64,000 bases of DNA from Brienomyrus brachyistius (taxonomy: Eukaryota; Chordata; Actinopteri; Osteoglossiformes; Mormyridae): the NCBI RefSeq assembly GCF_023856365.1, contig NC_064533.1, forward strand, positions 34,024,118 through 34,088,117. The letters are read 5' to 3'. Under the pieces are notes generated by a model. The model saw nothing but the letters and a program-made list of their open reading frames with translations, was not told the origin of the DNA and searched no databases. The position numbers and the translations under genes were made by a program. Shown here piece by piece: positions 23,947 to 35,438 of this stretch. Each line of letters begins with the position of its first letter. Positions within the stretch are counted from its first letter, which is position 1.

Positions 23947-24752
23947 GTGATGATTGTGAGTGATTACAAAGAAAAATGGTTATTTGTAAAGACATCCCTG
24001 AGAACTCTGCTATTGGTCTGAAAGGTGGAGGGGTTGCCTTTCAACAACAACAACAAATTTATTTTTATATAGCGCATTATCACAACATTGCATTGTCTCA
24101 AAGCGCTTTACAGTATCCTCACCCAAAGCCCCCAGTGAGTAAGCCATAGGCGACAGTGGCAAGGAAAAACTCCCTAGAAGGAAGAAACCTTGAGAGGGAC
24201 CAGACTCAAAGGGGAAGCCCATCCTCCAGGGGCCGGCAGGGATAGTCAAATAGAGAGAGGAGAGCAAGGAAGATAAGCCAATGCCGAAGCCGAGTCTTCT
24301 TCCAATTGCCAGGCAACCAGAGGTAAGGCAGCGGGTCATACATGGAAGATCAGGACGGCGAGCTGGATGCAGGGACGTCACTGGTGGTGGTCGGGTGTGC
24401 TGGATATCTTGATAGATTGAGGTCTCCAGGCATCACCCCCAGGAGGAGTAGGGGAAATAAATGTACAATTAGGCATAGTAGAGGAGGCTATTGGCAGTGC
24501 TAAAAGCTAGGTGAGTACAATATGAAGTGCAATCTGCAAGCTCCGGCAGATATGGCTATGGCAGCATCAGTAGGAGGGAGAGGCAAATGGGAATGCCGGC
24601 ATGGGGAGTCCCTGAAATGTCAGCACTCCAGTTCCACAAGAGATTGCAAAGCTAGAGTGACAGCACTGACAATCCAGTTCATCCAAAGCCAATGGCACCG
24701 ATCCCCACCCAGCTCTACACCTCACACTACAGGTCTGACTGGGAGTGAAGAG

Positions 24753-27740
24753 TTAGCTAGGGCTAGAACTAGTGTCCCTATACGCTAAACTAAACAGGTG
24801 TGTTTTTAGTCTGGACTTGAATATTGAGAGTGAACCTGAAACCCGCACATCCGGGGGAAGACCATTCCACAGCAGAGGAGCTTTGTAGGAGAAAGCTCTG
24901 CAGCCTGCCGTAGCTCTTTCTACCCTAGGCACTAACAGATATCCCATGGCTTGAGAGCGAAGCAAGCGTGGAGGGTTGTATGTGGTCAGCAGTTCACTAA
25001 GGTATTCTGGTGCAAGGCCATTTAGTGCTTTATAAGTTAATAGCAGTATTTTATAGTCAATTTGAGACTTAACTGGCAGCCAATGAAGAGAGGATAAGAC
25101 CGGTGTAATATGATCAAATTTTTTAGTGTTTGTTAGAACTCTGGCTGCAGCATTCTGTACCATCTGAAGTTTATGCAAGGATCCAGACGGGCAACCCGAT
25201 AGGAGGGCATTACAGTAATCCAGTCTGGAACTTACAAAGGCATGTATTAGTTTTTCTGCATCATTAAGTGAGAGCATCTTACGAAGCTTGGCTATGTTCC
25301 GTAGATGATAAAATGCAGTTCTAGTAATACTTCTTATGTGAGCATCAAAGCATAGATCTGAATCGACAAGAACGCCAAGATTTCTAACTACCATGTTAGG
25401 TTGTGTAGGAAGGTTACCAACGTTGAGGTGGTGGAACTTATTTCTAGCAGCCTTGGGACCAATTACCAGAACTTCTGTTTTTTCTGTGTTTAACATAAGG
25501 AAATTTTTTGCCATCCAGCACTGGATATCTAATAGACAGTCTTCTAACCGAGATAGCAGTGATATATCATCAGGGTTAACAGATATGTACAACTGTGTAT
25601 CATCTGCATAACAATGAAACCCAATACCATGATTTCTAATAATGTTACCAAGAGGTAGCATGTATAGGGTAAACAGTAGCGGGCCCAGGACTGATCCCTG
25701 TGGGACACCATATTCAACTTTAGTGGCCTTGGATGATTCATTGTTCACATGGGCATACTGATAGCGATCAGACAAATATGAGCGGAACCAAGAGAGCGCT
25801 GTCCCTGTAATGCCAACTACACCTTCTAACCGGTCCAAGAGGATATTATGGTCCACAGTATCGAACGCTGCAGTTAAATCTAGCAATACCAACAGAGATA
25901 CACAGCCACGGTCAGAAGCCACAAGTAGATCATTCATTACTTTGACTAGAGCAGTTTCTGTGCTATGGTTTGGTCTAAAGCCAGACTGATATAATTCATT
26001 GGCATTAGTTTTTTGTAGGAAAGAGGACAACTGACGAACTACAACCTTTTCCATGATCTTTGAAATGAAAGGAAGATTTGAGATAGGTCTATAGTTTCCT
26101 AAAACACTGGGTTCAAGATTTGGTTTCTTTAGGACGGGTCTGATAACAGCCATTTTAAAAGGTTTTGGAACATATCCAAGCCTAAGAGAAGAGTTTAACA
26201 CATTTAACACGGTAGTGCCAATCTGTGGTGCAATTTCCTTGAAGAATTTTGTAGGAATTGGGTCTACAAGGCTAGTAGAGGATTTACAGGAGAAAATTAA
26301 GCTCAAAAGTTCTGAGTGTGTAATAGGAATGAATGATTCAAAGGTCTCATTATTGGTAGGCATAAGACTAGCAGGAGGCAGGCAGCCGTAAGTAGGTAAA
26401 GGTGTGCACTGTATAGTCTGTCTAATTGTAGTTATCTTACCATTAAAAAATGTAAGAAAGTCATCACTCTTAAGAGCTTGTGGGATTTGCAAGTTTAATG
26501 AGGAATTCTGTGTTATCCTAGCCACGGATTCAAATAGGAATTTAGGATTGGTTTTGTTCATGTCTATTAATCTGGAGAGATACACAGACCGAGCAGTTAC
26601 TAGTGCTTGTCTGTATTTAGAGAGGCTCTCTTTCCAGGCAGATTTGAAAACTTCCAGTTTAGTTGAGCGCCATTTTCGCTCTAGCTTGCGTGATGCCTGT
26701 TTGAGTTCACGTGTATTATCAGAGTACCAGGGGGCAGGTTTGTTATTGCTATGCTTTATACTCCTAAGTGGAGCCACAAGATCTAGAGTGCTGCGAAGGG
26801 ATTTTTCCATGTTTGAAGTTGCCTGTTCAAGTTCATTTACACACGATGCTTCAGATGTAAGGCTAAAGGACTGTGGAAGTTGTTTCATAAATGTTGTTGT
26901 AGTTAGTGCCTTAATAGAACGTCTGATTCTATACTTTGGAGTGGTGGTCAACAGGAGGCTATACTGGATTTCAAATGTTAACAAGTAATGATCTGAGAGC
27001 AGAGGACTCTGTGGCATAATAGACACATGTTCTACCAGGATGCCATGACTAATGATCAAATCAAGGGTATGGTTACAGACATGAGTAGGCCCGACTACAT
27101 TCTGACATACACCTACAGAGTCAAGAATAGCTGCAAACGCTGTTTTTAAGGGATCATTATCCTTCTCCATATGAATGTTAAAATCACCCACAATAACGGC
27201 TTTGTCAGTACTGACCACCAGGTTTGTTAAAAAATCAGCAAATTCCTTAAGAAAATCACTGTACGGCCCAGGCGGTCTATACACAATAACCATGGTGATT
27301 TGGGGTGATGAACTAGAAAGAGATGAGCCAGCAAGGCTAAGAACAAGAGTTTCAAATGTGCTGAAACTCACACCACATTTCTCAGACACTCCTAAGTTGG
27401 ACTGAAAAATTGCAGCAACACCACCACCTTTGCGATTTGGTCGCGGGTTATGCTTATAACTGTATTCCGCTGGAGTAGATTCATTTAGTGCCATGAATTC
27501 ATCTGGTTTAAGCCAGGTCTCAGTAAGGCACAGGGCACCAAGACTAAAATCAGTAATTATTTCATTTATTAATAGTGCTTTAGGGGCCAGTGATCTTATA
27601 TTCAGAAGTCCAAGTTTAAGTTTAAATATTGCATCACAACTGTTTTCTAGTAACGGATTCATTGTGATTTTAATTAAGTTATTATGGCACACTCCACGGT
27701 GGAATAGTCCTCCATGATTAAAGACGCGGGGAGCAGACAC
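24753..27740 (-). CDS. LINE ORF2: AP-type endonuclease and reverse transcriptase
   Basis: A 995-codon uninterrupted frame. The N-terminal third is an apurinic-endonuclease-like domain with LNIRSL, LCLTETWL, VIVYRPPG, VIVGDFNIH and a final SDHYLL (roughly residues 45-260). The central part is a reverse transcriptase with NYRPISNLPFISKIMEKVV, SGFRPNHSTETAL, VLLDLTAAFDTVDH, YGVPQGSVLGPLLF and the catalytic YADDTQLY near residue 710. The C-terminal part has LDYCNALLSG, VQNAAARVLT, HWLPV and FKSRLKTHLF, as in L2/CR1-group elements. It makes the nick and cDNA in target-primed reverse transcription. The start could be a few codons downstream, since the first 30 residues have no recognised motif. No disabling mutation is seen in this frame. 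Confidence 0.92.
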   Translation of the reverse strand: MSAPRVFNHGGLFHRGVCHNNLIKITMNPLLENSCDAIFKLKLGLLNIRSLAPKALLINEIITDFSLGALCLTETWLKPDEFMALNESTPAEYSYKHNPRPNRKGGGVAAIFQSNLGVSEKCGVSFSTFETLVLSLAGSSLSSSSPQITMVIVYRPPGPYSDFLKEFADFLTNLVVSTDKAVIVGDFNIHMEKDNDPLKTAFAAILDSVGVCQNVVGPTHVCNHTLDLIISHGILVEHVSIMPQSPLLSDHYLLTFEIQYSLLLTTTPKYRIRRSIKALTTTTFMKQLPQSFSLTSEASCVNELEQATSNMEKSLRSTLDLVAPLRSIKHSNNKPAPWYSDNTRELKQASRKLERKWRSTKLEVFKSAWKESLSKYRQALVTARSVYLSRLIDMNKTNPKFLFESVARITQNSSLNLQIPQALKSDDFLTFFNGKITTIRQTIQCTPLPTYGCLPPASLMPTNNETFESFIPITHSELLSLIFSCKSSTSLVDPIPTKFFKEIAPQIGTTVLNVLNSSLRLGYVPKPFKMAVIRPVLKKPNLEPSVLGNYRPISNLPFISKIMEKVVVRQLSSFLQKTNANELYQSGFRPNHSTETALVKVMNDLLVASDRGCVSLLVLLDLTAAFDTVDHNILLDRLEGVVGITGTALSWFRSYLSDRYQYAHVNNESSKATKVEYGVPQGSVLGPLLFTLYMLPLGNIIRNHGIGFHCYADDTQLYISVNPDDISLLSRLEDCLLDIQCWMAKNFLMLNTEKTEVLVIGPKAARNKFHHLNVGNLPTQPNMVVRNLGVLVDSDLCFDAHIRSITRTAFYHLRNIAKLRKMLSLNDAEKLIHAFVSSRLDYCNALLSGCPSGSLHKLQMVQNAAARVLTNTKKFDHITPVLSSLHWLPVKSQIDYKILLLTYKALNGLAPEYLSELLTTYNPPRLLRSQAMGYLLVPRVERATAGCRAFSYKAPLLWNGLPPDVRVSGSLSIFKSRLKTHLFSLAYRDTSSSPS

Positions 27741-27836
27741 AGTCTCAATGAAATGAACCCTAGGCGACGACTCTAAGCGACTAGCAGGCGGTCGGTTATG
27801 CCGGTTTGCCTGCCGCCTGGACTTGGCTCTAGTTAG

Positions 27837-28196
27837 TCAGCGATTTGCCTGTAGACTACGAGCTATGCTTTTAGACAGGAGGTCGGCACCAGCCCGCGAG
27901 GGGTGAATACCGTCCCTCTTCAAAAGCCCAGGCCTACCCCAGAACATCCTCCAGTTGTCTATATAACCTACACCATTTATCGGGCACCATTCCGACAGCC
28001 AGCGATGTAGCGACGATAATCTGCTGTAAATTTCATCGCCACGTCTAGCAGGGATGGGGCCAGAGCACGTTACTGACACACACATCTTCTTCGCAATGTT
28101 GCACACCTCTTTAAAATTTGCCTTTGTGATCTCCGATTGCCTCAATCGGACATCATTAGTGCCGACGTGGATAACTATCTGAGAGTACTTTCCTCT
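27837..28196 (-). CDS. LINE ORF1 C-terminal part, SGNH/GDSL esterase-like (5'-truncated)
   Basis: The frame reads SQIVIHVGTNDVRLRQ at about 28120-28180, holding the block III GxND motif, and ends GLLKRDGIHPSRAGADLL before the stop, holding the D-x-x-H block V motif of SGNH hydrolases. Esterase domains are known in ORF1 of CR1/L2-group LINEs. The N-terminal nucleophile block is missing because the element is truncated here, so this copy cannot encode a complete esterase. It lies about 96 bp upstream of ORF2. Confidence 0.75.
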   Translation of the reverse strand, partial: RGKYSQIVIHVGTNDVRLRQSEITKANFKEVCNIAKKMCVSVTCSGPIPARRGDEIYSRLSSLHRWLSEWCPINGVGYIDNWRMFWGRPGLLKRDGIHPSRAGADLLSKSIARSLQANR

Positions 28197-29035
28197 TGCT
28201 CAGTGTAGTACAAGAGGATGGGACTCTCACCTTACTGACAATATTGTGTTGTGTGGCCTACACAGGCCACAGTAATGGCTCTCCGGGGTGACTGAACCCA
28301 CACAGACACTGGAACTGGGCCTTGAGTATGTCTATAGTCATCTTTGTCCTGGCTCTGGCCCTCCTTGGGCCAGCTGTTGGTTCAGGGTAAGCTACCATCG
28401 GGGCACACAGGAAGGTGGTGCCCTCTGACCCCAAGGAGACCATCCACTGATCATATTATAGGGGGGATATACACAGATCAGCCATGACATTAAAAACTCT
28501 GACAGGTGAAGTAAATAACATTGATTATCTTGATATAGTAACATTCTTTCCACTGATTATCTTAGGGAAGTGAACAGTCAGTTCTTGAAGTTGATGTGTT
28601 AGTATACAGTATTCAGCGTACCTGTCAAAAGTGGTCCATGGAGGGTCAACTGCTGAACAATTTAATCATTCATTTGTTTAATGTACATTTTTAGAATAAG
28701 CGTTTTAGACAGATGAAGAAGAAACTTTAACCTGCTACGGTTGCTGCAGGTGGGCTGGAAAGTCATGACAGTGATAGCTTAACAGTGTGTATCTTGCGCC
28801 ACCTAATGGGGTAACGTTAAATTACTTTTTTTAGGAGAGAATTCACATCCATATGAAACTCACTTTTTTAATATCAGTTTCTTTCTCTCTTAATTAGATA
28901 CAAAAGCATGAATAACAGAGAGAACATGAAAACACACAGCCAGAGTAACAATCAAATTCTAAAACCCAGGAGGCATGACGCCACAGTGCTACATACTGTG
29001 TGACTGTGCTGCCTTGCAGTTGAATTAAATTTATA
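28197..29035. other. Intergenic stretch, no gene supported
   Basis: 28258-28443 holds a short open frame without recognisable domains. 28470-28540 (CAGATCAGCCATGACATTAA) looks like the end of a Tc1/mariner relict related to 30215-30450 and 44603-44850. The rest is unremarkable. Confidence 0.4.
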
Positions 29036-30211
29036 TACACTATATGAACAAGAGTATTGGGACAGCTGCCCATTACACCTACTGGTGCTTACAAAGGTTT
29101 ATTTTAATGACATCCCATTCTAAATCCATAGGCATCAATAACAAGTTGGTCCTGCCTACAGAAGGGCATTTGTAAGATCAGGCACTGATGGTGGATATGA
29201 AGGCCTGACTCCCAATCTCCATTCTAAATCATTCCAAAGGTATTTGATAGGGTTGAGATCAGGGCTCTATGCAGGCCAGTCAAATTCTTCCACACCAAAC
29301 TCACCCAACCATATTTTTATGGACCTTGCTTTGAGCACTAGGGCACAGTCATAGTGAAACAGAAAAGGACCTTCCCCAAACTGTTCCCACAGACCTGGAA
29401 GCATATAATTGCCCAAAATGTCTTAGTAGGCTGAAGTATTAAGAGTTCCCTTCACTGGAACTAAGGGGCCTAGCCCAACTCCTGAAAAACAACCCCATAC
29501 CATTATCCCTCCTCTACCAAACTTTACAGTTGGCACCATGCAGTCAGGCAGGTAACATTCTCATGGCATCCACCAAGTCCAGAATCCTCCTTCATACTGC
29601 CGGTAGAAAAGTGTGACTCGTCACTCCACGGTACATGTTTCCACTGCTACAGAGTCCAGTGGCAGCTTGCTTTACATCACTTCATCTGACGCTTATCATT
29701 GCACTTGGTAATGGGAGGCTTGCATGCAGCTGCTCAGCCACGGAAGCCCATTCAATGAAGCTCCCAGTGCACAGTTTTTGTAGTGGGGTTAATGCCAGAG
29801 GAAGTTTGGAACTCTGTAGATTCAACACATCATTGGCTACTTTTACACACTATGCACCTCAGCACTTGGTGACCCCACTGTTACTCTGAGTGGTCTGTCA
29901 CTTCATGGCTGAGTTTCTGTCATTTGTAAACACTTCTACTTTGCAATAAGTCCACTTACCGTGGAATAAGACCGTGGAATACCTAGCAGGGAAGACATTT
30001 CACAAACTGACTCATTGCAAAGATGGAATGATACGACAATTCCATGCTTGAATTCACTGAGCTCTTCACAACCCATTCTTTCACAAATGTTTGCAAACCT
30101 GACTGCATGGCTAGGTGCTTGATTTTATACACCTTTAGCAATGGGTCTGAATGAAACACCTGAATTCAGTGATGAAGACGAGTGTACCAATGTTTTTGTA
30201 AATATAGTGTA
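29036..30211 (-). mobile_element. Full-length but decayed Tc1-like transposon
   Basis: Left end TACACTATATGAACAAGAGT and right end AAATATAGTGTA are inverted matches flanked by TA. Inside, the minus strand carries a Tc1-type transposase text with many stops. Recognisable pieces include the reverse complements of CTGGCCTGCATAGAGCCC (around the second catalytic Asp) and GTTGTTTTTCAGGAGTTGGG. No open frame of useful length remains, so it is inactive. Confidence 0.8.
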
Positions 30212-30450
30212 TTACACCAATGAGCCAAAACATTACGACCAGCCCGTGTGCAACGAATAAAGTTGACTTACAAATTGTGCATGTCAATGTCTGGGATATA
30301 CTAGACAATAAGCCAACATTTAGTACTTGTAGTTGACGCAGGACAAATTGATAAGGGCGAGACTGTTGTGGCTAGATGACTTGGTCAGAGCATCTTCAAA
30401 ACAGCAAGGCTTGTGGAGTGCTCACTGCAGTCACGAACAAGTCAGCGCTA
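30212..30450 (+). mobile_element. Tc1/mariner relict end
   Basis: ACACCAATGAGCCAAAACAT starts a segment that matches 44603-44850 (TGGGATATA, CAACATTTAGTACT, GGTCAGAGC, AACAGCAAGGCTTGT). These are two fragments of one dead DNA-transposon family with no open frame. Confidence 0.6.
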
Positions 30451-31500
30451 ATACTCATCCATCTGAAAACCGATTTAATTTTTTTCTTTCTTTTTTCATT
30501 GTTTTCATGAATGCATAGGATGATCTTTTCGCCAGAGTGTTCAATCATGGGTGTTTGGAATGGTTTGCGTTTTATATAGGTTGTTATTTATTTAATTATT
30601 TAATTTTATTTTATATGAACATCACAGTAGCATTAGAATTGTAACATACCTTAATGCACAAGGACTAGATGCATTGTGTTTAAAGTTTGTAGCAAAAAGC
30701 TCATATAAAATATAAATAAATTAAATGATTTACAATATCAATACAATACAAATAAAACGCTCAATATGTATATCTGTGATAGTGTGTGATGTTTTTACAG
30801 TAATATTTTTATACCAAGCATAATGTGAAATCATCGTATTCTGGAAATTATACGGTTTAGTATAACTACATTGAATAATTTAAGTAATTACGTGCACACC
30901 AATCATAGGTCAAAGCAATTAATTATAAAAGCCACAACAACTGTTCTAAATAAGAAACAGTTTGGGAGCCAAAAAAGCCTGTTATTATTGCTGAGCTGAG
31001 CCAAATGATCTGGATCACAGAAAAGAGCCGGAAATCCCATTACTACTAATAAGTGCGTAAGTTAGGCTAGCCCCAGTTTTGTCCTACCCGCGGCTGAATG
31101 GTATGCTCACAAGCCCAACTAGGTCATCGTTTCTGTATGCCGGATGTTACTTGCACTTAGTTGCAATTAACACGCTCGCTCCTACGTTAACCACCAGTAC
31201 AAAACTTACACTTTAACTGCAACTGTATCATATGCTTAGTTGTTTGTCGTTATTTAACTCTCCCCTATATGAAAATACTTTTTTTTTTGCATAAACAGGC
31301 ATACCCAATGTGCGTTAAAAGGCTGAGATATTTCAGTACTTTTTTTTTTTTTAACTCACGCCCCACTTGGCCGGACCAACTTCCGCGTATTTTGTAGGAT
31401 CCTTTCAGATCTCCCGTAGGAGATTTGAGGGCGTTGTACAGCCAATCCCGAAAAACTGCGTGATCTTACCGCTGAACATGCCATAACTACGATTGGCCTC
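30451..31500. other. Intergenic stretch upstream of dbi
   Basis: AT-rich to 31250, then a more mixed region leading into the dbi promoter. No gene, RNA or clear repeat apart from two poly-T runs. Confidence 0.5.
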
Positions 31501-31560
31501 TAGAAGATATCCATGCTACTTCTAGTATATAAAGAGAGGCGGTAACGATTTTGTGGGTTT
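31441..31560 (+). promoter_or_regulatory. Putative dbi core promoter
   Basis: TATATAAA at 31526-31533 lies about 95 bp before the dbi start codon, with a CCAAT motif near 31442 and an inverted one (ATTGG) near 31491. Transcription would be expected to start near 31555-31560. The motifs are seen directly; promoter use is inferred. Confidence 0.5.
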
Positions 31561-31627
31561 AGAACTAGGAGGAGAATCGTGTTTTGTAACAGTCAACGTA
31601 TAGCGGTCAAAAAGGATTGGAAGAAAC

Positions 31628-32943
31628 ATGTCTCAGGTCTGCATGTTATATAAGTTCTTTTTAAACATATCCACAAGCAGTATGTTTATGTCTGCTTTAG
31701 CTGCGTGTTGTACCGTAAAATATTAATAAACTAAGCGAACTGCAACAGACCTTTATGTTCATCATGCTGGAATCAAGATTCGACTGAAGAACTTTGTCTC
31801 ACGTTTTTACGTGTTACGTAGATTTTAGAAAACCACGTTTTATATTAGCTCCGCTTTAAATTTTCGGGCGGTGAAAGCATTTCGTAAAGGAGCTCAGGAC
31901 GTTTCTGTTTTTAAGTGGCCAAATGAATTTGTATTGTTTAATGGTAGTTTTGATCCGAATTTTATTATTAAAATAAAATGTCATCTATGACCAAAGATTT
32001 TTCATTGAACTTTACCAAAAGTGTTGATTCGTTTTGCTTTGAGTGACTGAGCTTGCGTTATGTCTGACAGTTGTGTTACGGGTGGGGTTGTCAGTTTGGA
32101 GCTTTCTATTCATCTGCTTTGTGTGCCTGTGCAGTTTGTATGTGCATTCCGTGATGCGCGGTTGTTCTCCGGATACTTCGGGTTTATTTCTGCAAACCTA
32201 AGACTGCATGTTAGATGAACTCCTATTTCGAAACTGCCCATAATGTGCGATGGCACTGGAATCGATTTTGAAAGATGGACTGAACCTGATAGCGACATTC
32301 CGTCTTCGCCAACATATTAAAGCTTTGCCTTTTTAAGATGCCTCTTCGCCGGTTCCGTATGACAGATTTATATGCTGTAAATGCATTTTGGCATAGAGAA
32401 TGAATTTATGTGTAATTATGTCGAAATACCCACAAGATATATCTGTTTTAGACTGACCGCGACACCCCAAAGCAATAGTCTGTATTTTTTTAAGTGCATT
32501 ATGTTGTGCAAGTAAGATTAGATTGCAGCCTTGTTCTGCAATCGTAATGCTGATTCTTCATCACACATTGCAACGTTCGTAGTACGACAGGTTATTGTAA
32601 GCAAAAGGAAATGAAATTTGGTTCTAACTGAATGTTTTAATTCTGAGTTATTGGAACTTCATTTTTAATACAGGATTTCATACTCTGGACGTCGTGATAG
32701 GGAGTGGGTTGGTTTTTATTATAAAAAGTCGAAAATCAAGTCAAAGTTGGAGGGGGTTGCAAGTAGATTATTGTATATTAGTCTGTTTTTTTTTTTTTTT
32801 TTTTTTTTAATTAAGAGATTAATTCAACTGCTCTTGTGCCCTGAATTAGGCTATGCGCATTTCATTACCAAAAGTTCACCAATATTAGTAGTGCTGAATC
32901 ACTAGTCCTTAGTCGTGAACAGAGGCACTAGTGTGTTTTATTG

Positions 32944-32976
<33 letters not shown>

Positions 32977-35285
32977 TAATAATTATTATCATCAGTTATT
33001 TTGCTTTATTGGGAATCCTCTGTCCTTTGTATATTTAATTTAGGATACCTTCAGAATCTTTTTATTCAACATCATCCAGAAATTATGTACTGCTTCTAAC
33101 CAGCTTGTTTAGTTAATGGTCAGTTTGTCTGAAAAAAATATCCTTAACAAATTAAATTGCAAATAAAAACTTCCCCACTGGCACATCAGTTGAAACAAGT
33201 TGAGCTTGTCTTTATCAAAAAGTTCATTGTGGGATGATATAAATTGCTTCCTCTTCTGTTCAGAGAGCTGCATACCTCCTCCCATTGCCTTACAGCTAGT
33301 TTGACACCTACACCAATACAGATGGGTTTAAGAAATGGAAAAACATCATTTTAAAGTGCTTGTTCTTAGGGTGGGGGCAGCACAATGGCACAGTAGTTTG
33401 CACTGTTGGGGACCAGGGTTCAAGTCTCAGCATGTGGGATTTGCAGGTTCTCTCCGCCATTGTGGGGTCTCCCTTGTGTTCTCCATTTTCCTCCCACAGT
33501 CCAAAAACATGCTTAGGTGATTTGGAGTTTCCAAATTGTCTGTTGGTGTGAATGTGTGTATGTGTGTAATGAAATTGGTTGGGGTCTCATCCTGAGTTAT
33601 TCCCTGCTTTGTACCCATAATATTCTGGGTTAGGCTCCAGATCTCCATGACCCTGCATAGGACAAGCAGGCATAAAAAAATGATTGATAGGTTGGATTTT
33701 TCCGCTGTGCCTTTTTTGAAACCTGTGTGAGTAAGAAATAATTAAATGGCTAATTTAAGCACTCTTCTCACATACCTTTGGGGTTGGGGGTTTGAATCTC
33801 ACATCCATTATGTGTGTGGAGGTGTCTTTTTCTTTGTGTTGTGGGTTTTCTTCCACAGTACAAAAATGCAGCTAGGTTAATTAGTGCCTTTAAATTGCCC
33901 ATTGTGTGCGTGCGTGCGTGCGCGCGATCCCATGCTGGGAGTACACCTGTGATGTTCCTTCCATATGCTGCCTGGTATGTTCTTCAGACCTGTGACCCTG
34001 ACTAGGTTAATTGCAATTTGAACATTTCAGCTCAGTTTCAGGAAATCTTCAATGATTTAAGGATGTGCTGTAGGTGTGCTATGTGTTTTCCCCATATATG
34101 CTAAATACCAGTGGTATGGCTTTATGACATAAAACACTCAGGTTTCACGCTTGGTTTGAATGGTGGACTTGCTTTTCAAATTACATGTTTTTTTGTTCCT
34201 TTTTCCCAGGGGGGCAGCTATGCTTATTACCTGCTTACCTTATTTTCTGGTTTTATTTTAATTGTGTTCCTGTTGCCTGGGAAAGTACTGTAAATTATTG
34301 AGGCTATGTGTTTTGTTTTATGTTTAATCGTGTTTGAACTTCTCTAGGCTGACTTTGACAAGGCTGCAGAAGAGGTGAAGAATTTAAAGGAAAAACCTAA
34401 TGATGAAGAGATGCTTGAGATCTACAGTCTATTCAAACAGGCTACAGTTGGTGACGTAAACACATGTATGTGCTTAAGTTTTTGGTTTCCTCATCCAACC
34501 ATCTATAGACTGTTTGCTTTAGAAACATTCATTACCTCATACATCTGGGGTGGTCAATATTGTATGCAAGGGACTGATGTGTATGCAGGTTTTTAGGGTA
34601 ACCTTTATGTCAGCTGTTCAAATCCAGGTGTGAGGACTCCTCAGCCAGTCAGTTAAGGAGTTGTAGTGAGAACCTACATACACAGCGGCCCTTTCTGGAT
34701 GAGATTTGTTACCCCTGCCATACATTATACATTACTTTTAACCCTAAATCCTAGTCCTAGATGTGTTTTACATGCAGTTTTTGTAGCAGCGTAAATTTTA
34801 AGCTCTATGGAAGTTGGTTCAGTTTGGCACAGAATCTACTCTTCGCTTTTAATACTAGGTTTGAACTGAATGAGGTGTTCATAGCTGATGTGAAGTACTT
34901 TTGCATTTATGCTGCTCTTCACCTAAATTTATCTATAAAGGTATTGATGCAATTGTTAGTTGGCATAAACCGTTCAAAGAAGCTCGATGACTGATTTTCA
35001 CTGCTGCTTTTGATCACATTCGCCTGGGATTTGTTTCTGCAGCTCGTCCTGGTATGTTTGACTTCACAGGCAAGGCTAAATGGGATGCTTGGTCTTCAAA
35101 GAAAGGCAAGATCTAAAGCACATTAATCTAATGGCATTTTGAAATTGAATGTGATTATTTAAAATAGTATCTGTTTTACTTTCATCGAGTTTCATATTTA
35201 CCTTTCTGTAGGTATGAGCAAAGAAGATGCAGTGAAGGAATATATCGCCAAAGTGGAAGAGCTGAAAACAAAGCATGGATTTTGA
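31628..35285 (+). CDS. dbi: Acyl-CoA-binding protein (diazepam-binding inhibitor), four coding exons
   Basis: Cytosolic carrier that binds medium- and long-chain acyl-CoA esters with high affinity and supplies them to lipid metabolism; peptides from it act on GABA-A receptors in mammals. Exons 31628-31636 (Met-Ser-Gln), 34348-34465, 35043-35105 and 35212-35285 give 87 residues, the family length. The protein begins [20 protein letters not shown] and has the ligand-site pieces [14 protein letters not shown] (Tyr and Lys), GKAKWDAW (Lys) and the late EYIAKVEEL Tyr. The tiny first exon encoding three residues is the classic DBI arrangement. The intron after exon 3 begins GCAAGA, not GT. Position downstream of C2orf76 fits human synteny. 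An AATAAA follows at 35433. Confidence 0.95.
32785..32808. repeat. Poly-T run in dbi intron 1
   Basis: Long homopolymer of T. A (TTA)n microsatellite follows at about 32941-32972. Both are non-coding. Confidence 0.85.
33369..33690 (+). mobile_element. Diverged V-SINE-like element in dbi intron 1
   Basis: GGGGGCAGCACAATGGCACAG ... GGGTTCAAGTCTC ... CCCACAGTCCAAAAACATGC ... GAGTTATTCCCTGC ... AGGCTCCAGATC follows the same order as the well-preserved copy at 35991-36350. This is a tRNA-derived SINE with A and B boxes, considerably mutated. A further remnant is at about 33780-34010. Confidence 0.75.
34544..34722. mobile_element. hAT-like MITE in dbi intron 2
   Basis: About 180 bp with ends CTGGGGTGG and ACCCCTGCC (imperfect inverted pair). 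The inner text AGCTGTTCAAATCCAGG and CCCTTTCTGGATGAGAT is shared with 38518-38680. Non-coding. Confidence 0.6.
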
Positions 35286-35432
35286 AGTATTACTGATTGG
35301 AAGAAACCACCCTCATAGCAGAATGTTCCTTGTTCATTCATTACCTTAATTACTATGCCTTAAACACCTCAAGGTTCCACAGCCATGGAACACTTCTGAT
35401 TACAAATGTTTTACTTTAAACCTGCGGTTACA

Positions 35433-35438
35433 AATAAA
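35433..35438 (+). terminator. Polyadenylation signal of dbi
   Basis: AATAAA about 150 nt after the dbi stop codon, in the last exon, followed by a T/G-containing stretch. Confidence 0.7.

Larger units (their letters stand above)
24044..28196 (-). mobile_element. Near-complete L2-type non-LTR retrotransposon
   Basis: On the minus strand the order is: truncated ORF1 with esterase-like end (28196-27837), gap of about 96 bp, ORF2 (27740-24753), a 3'UTR of about 700 bp, and a terminal TTG microsatellite read as (CAA)n at 24044-24057. The 3'UTR contains the GCCCCCAGTGAG and GGAAAAACTCCC blocks also present at 7107-7470. The 5' end is truncated inside ORF1. The long open ORF2 suggests a young insertion. 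Clade assignment rests on the esterase ORF1, the EN-RT ORF2 and the short 3' repeat. Confidence 0.88.

Noticed and set aside
26404..26988. 194-codon plus-strand frame
   Set aside because: Antisense shadow of the LINE ORF2 on the minus strand.
28258..28443. 61-codon minus-strand frame upstream of the LINE
   Set aside because: No resemblance to LINE ORF1 or any family, and it is not continuous with the esterase frame.
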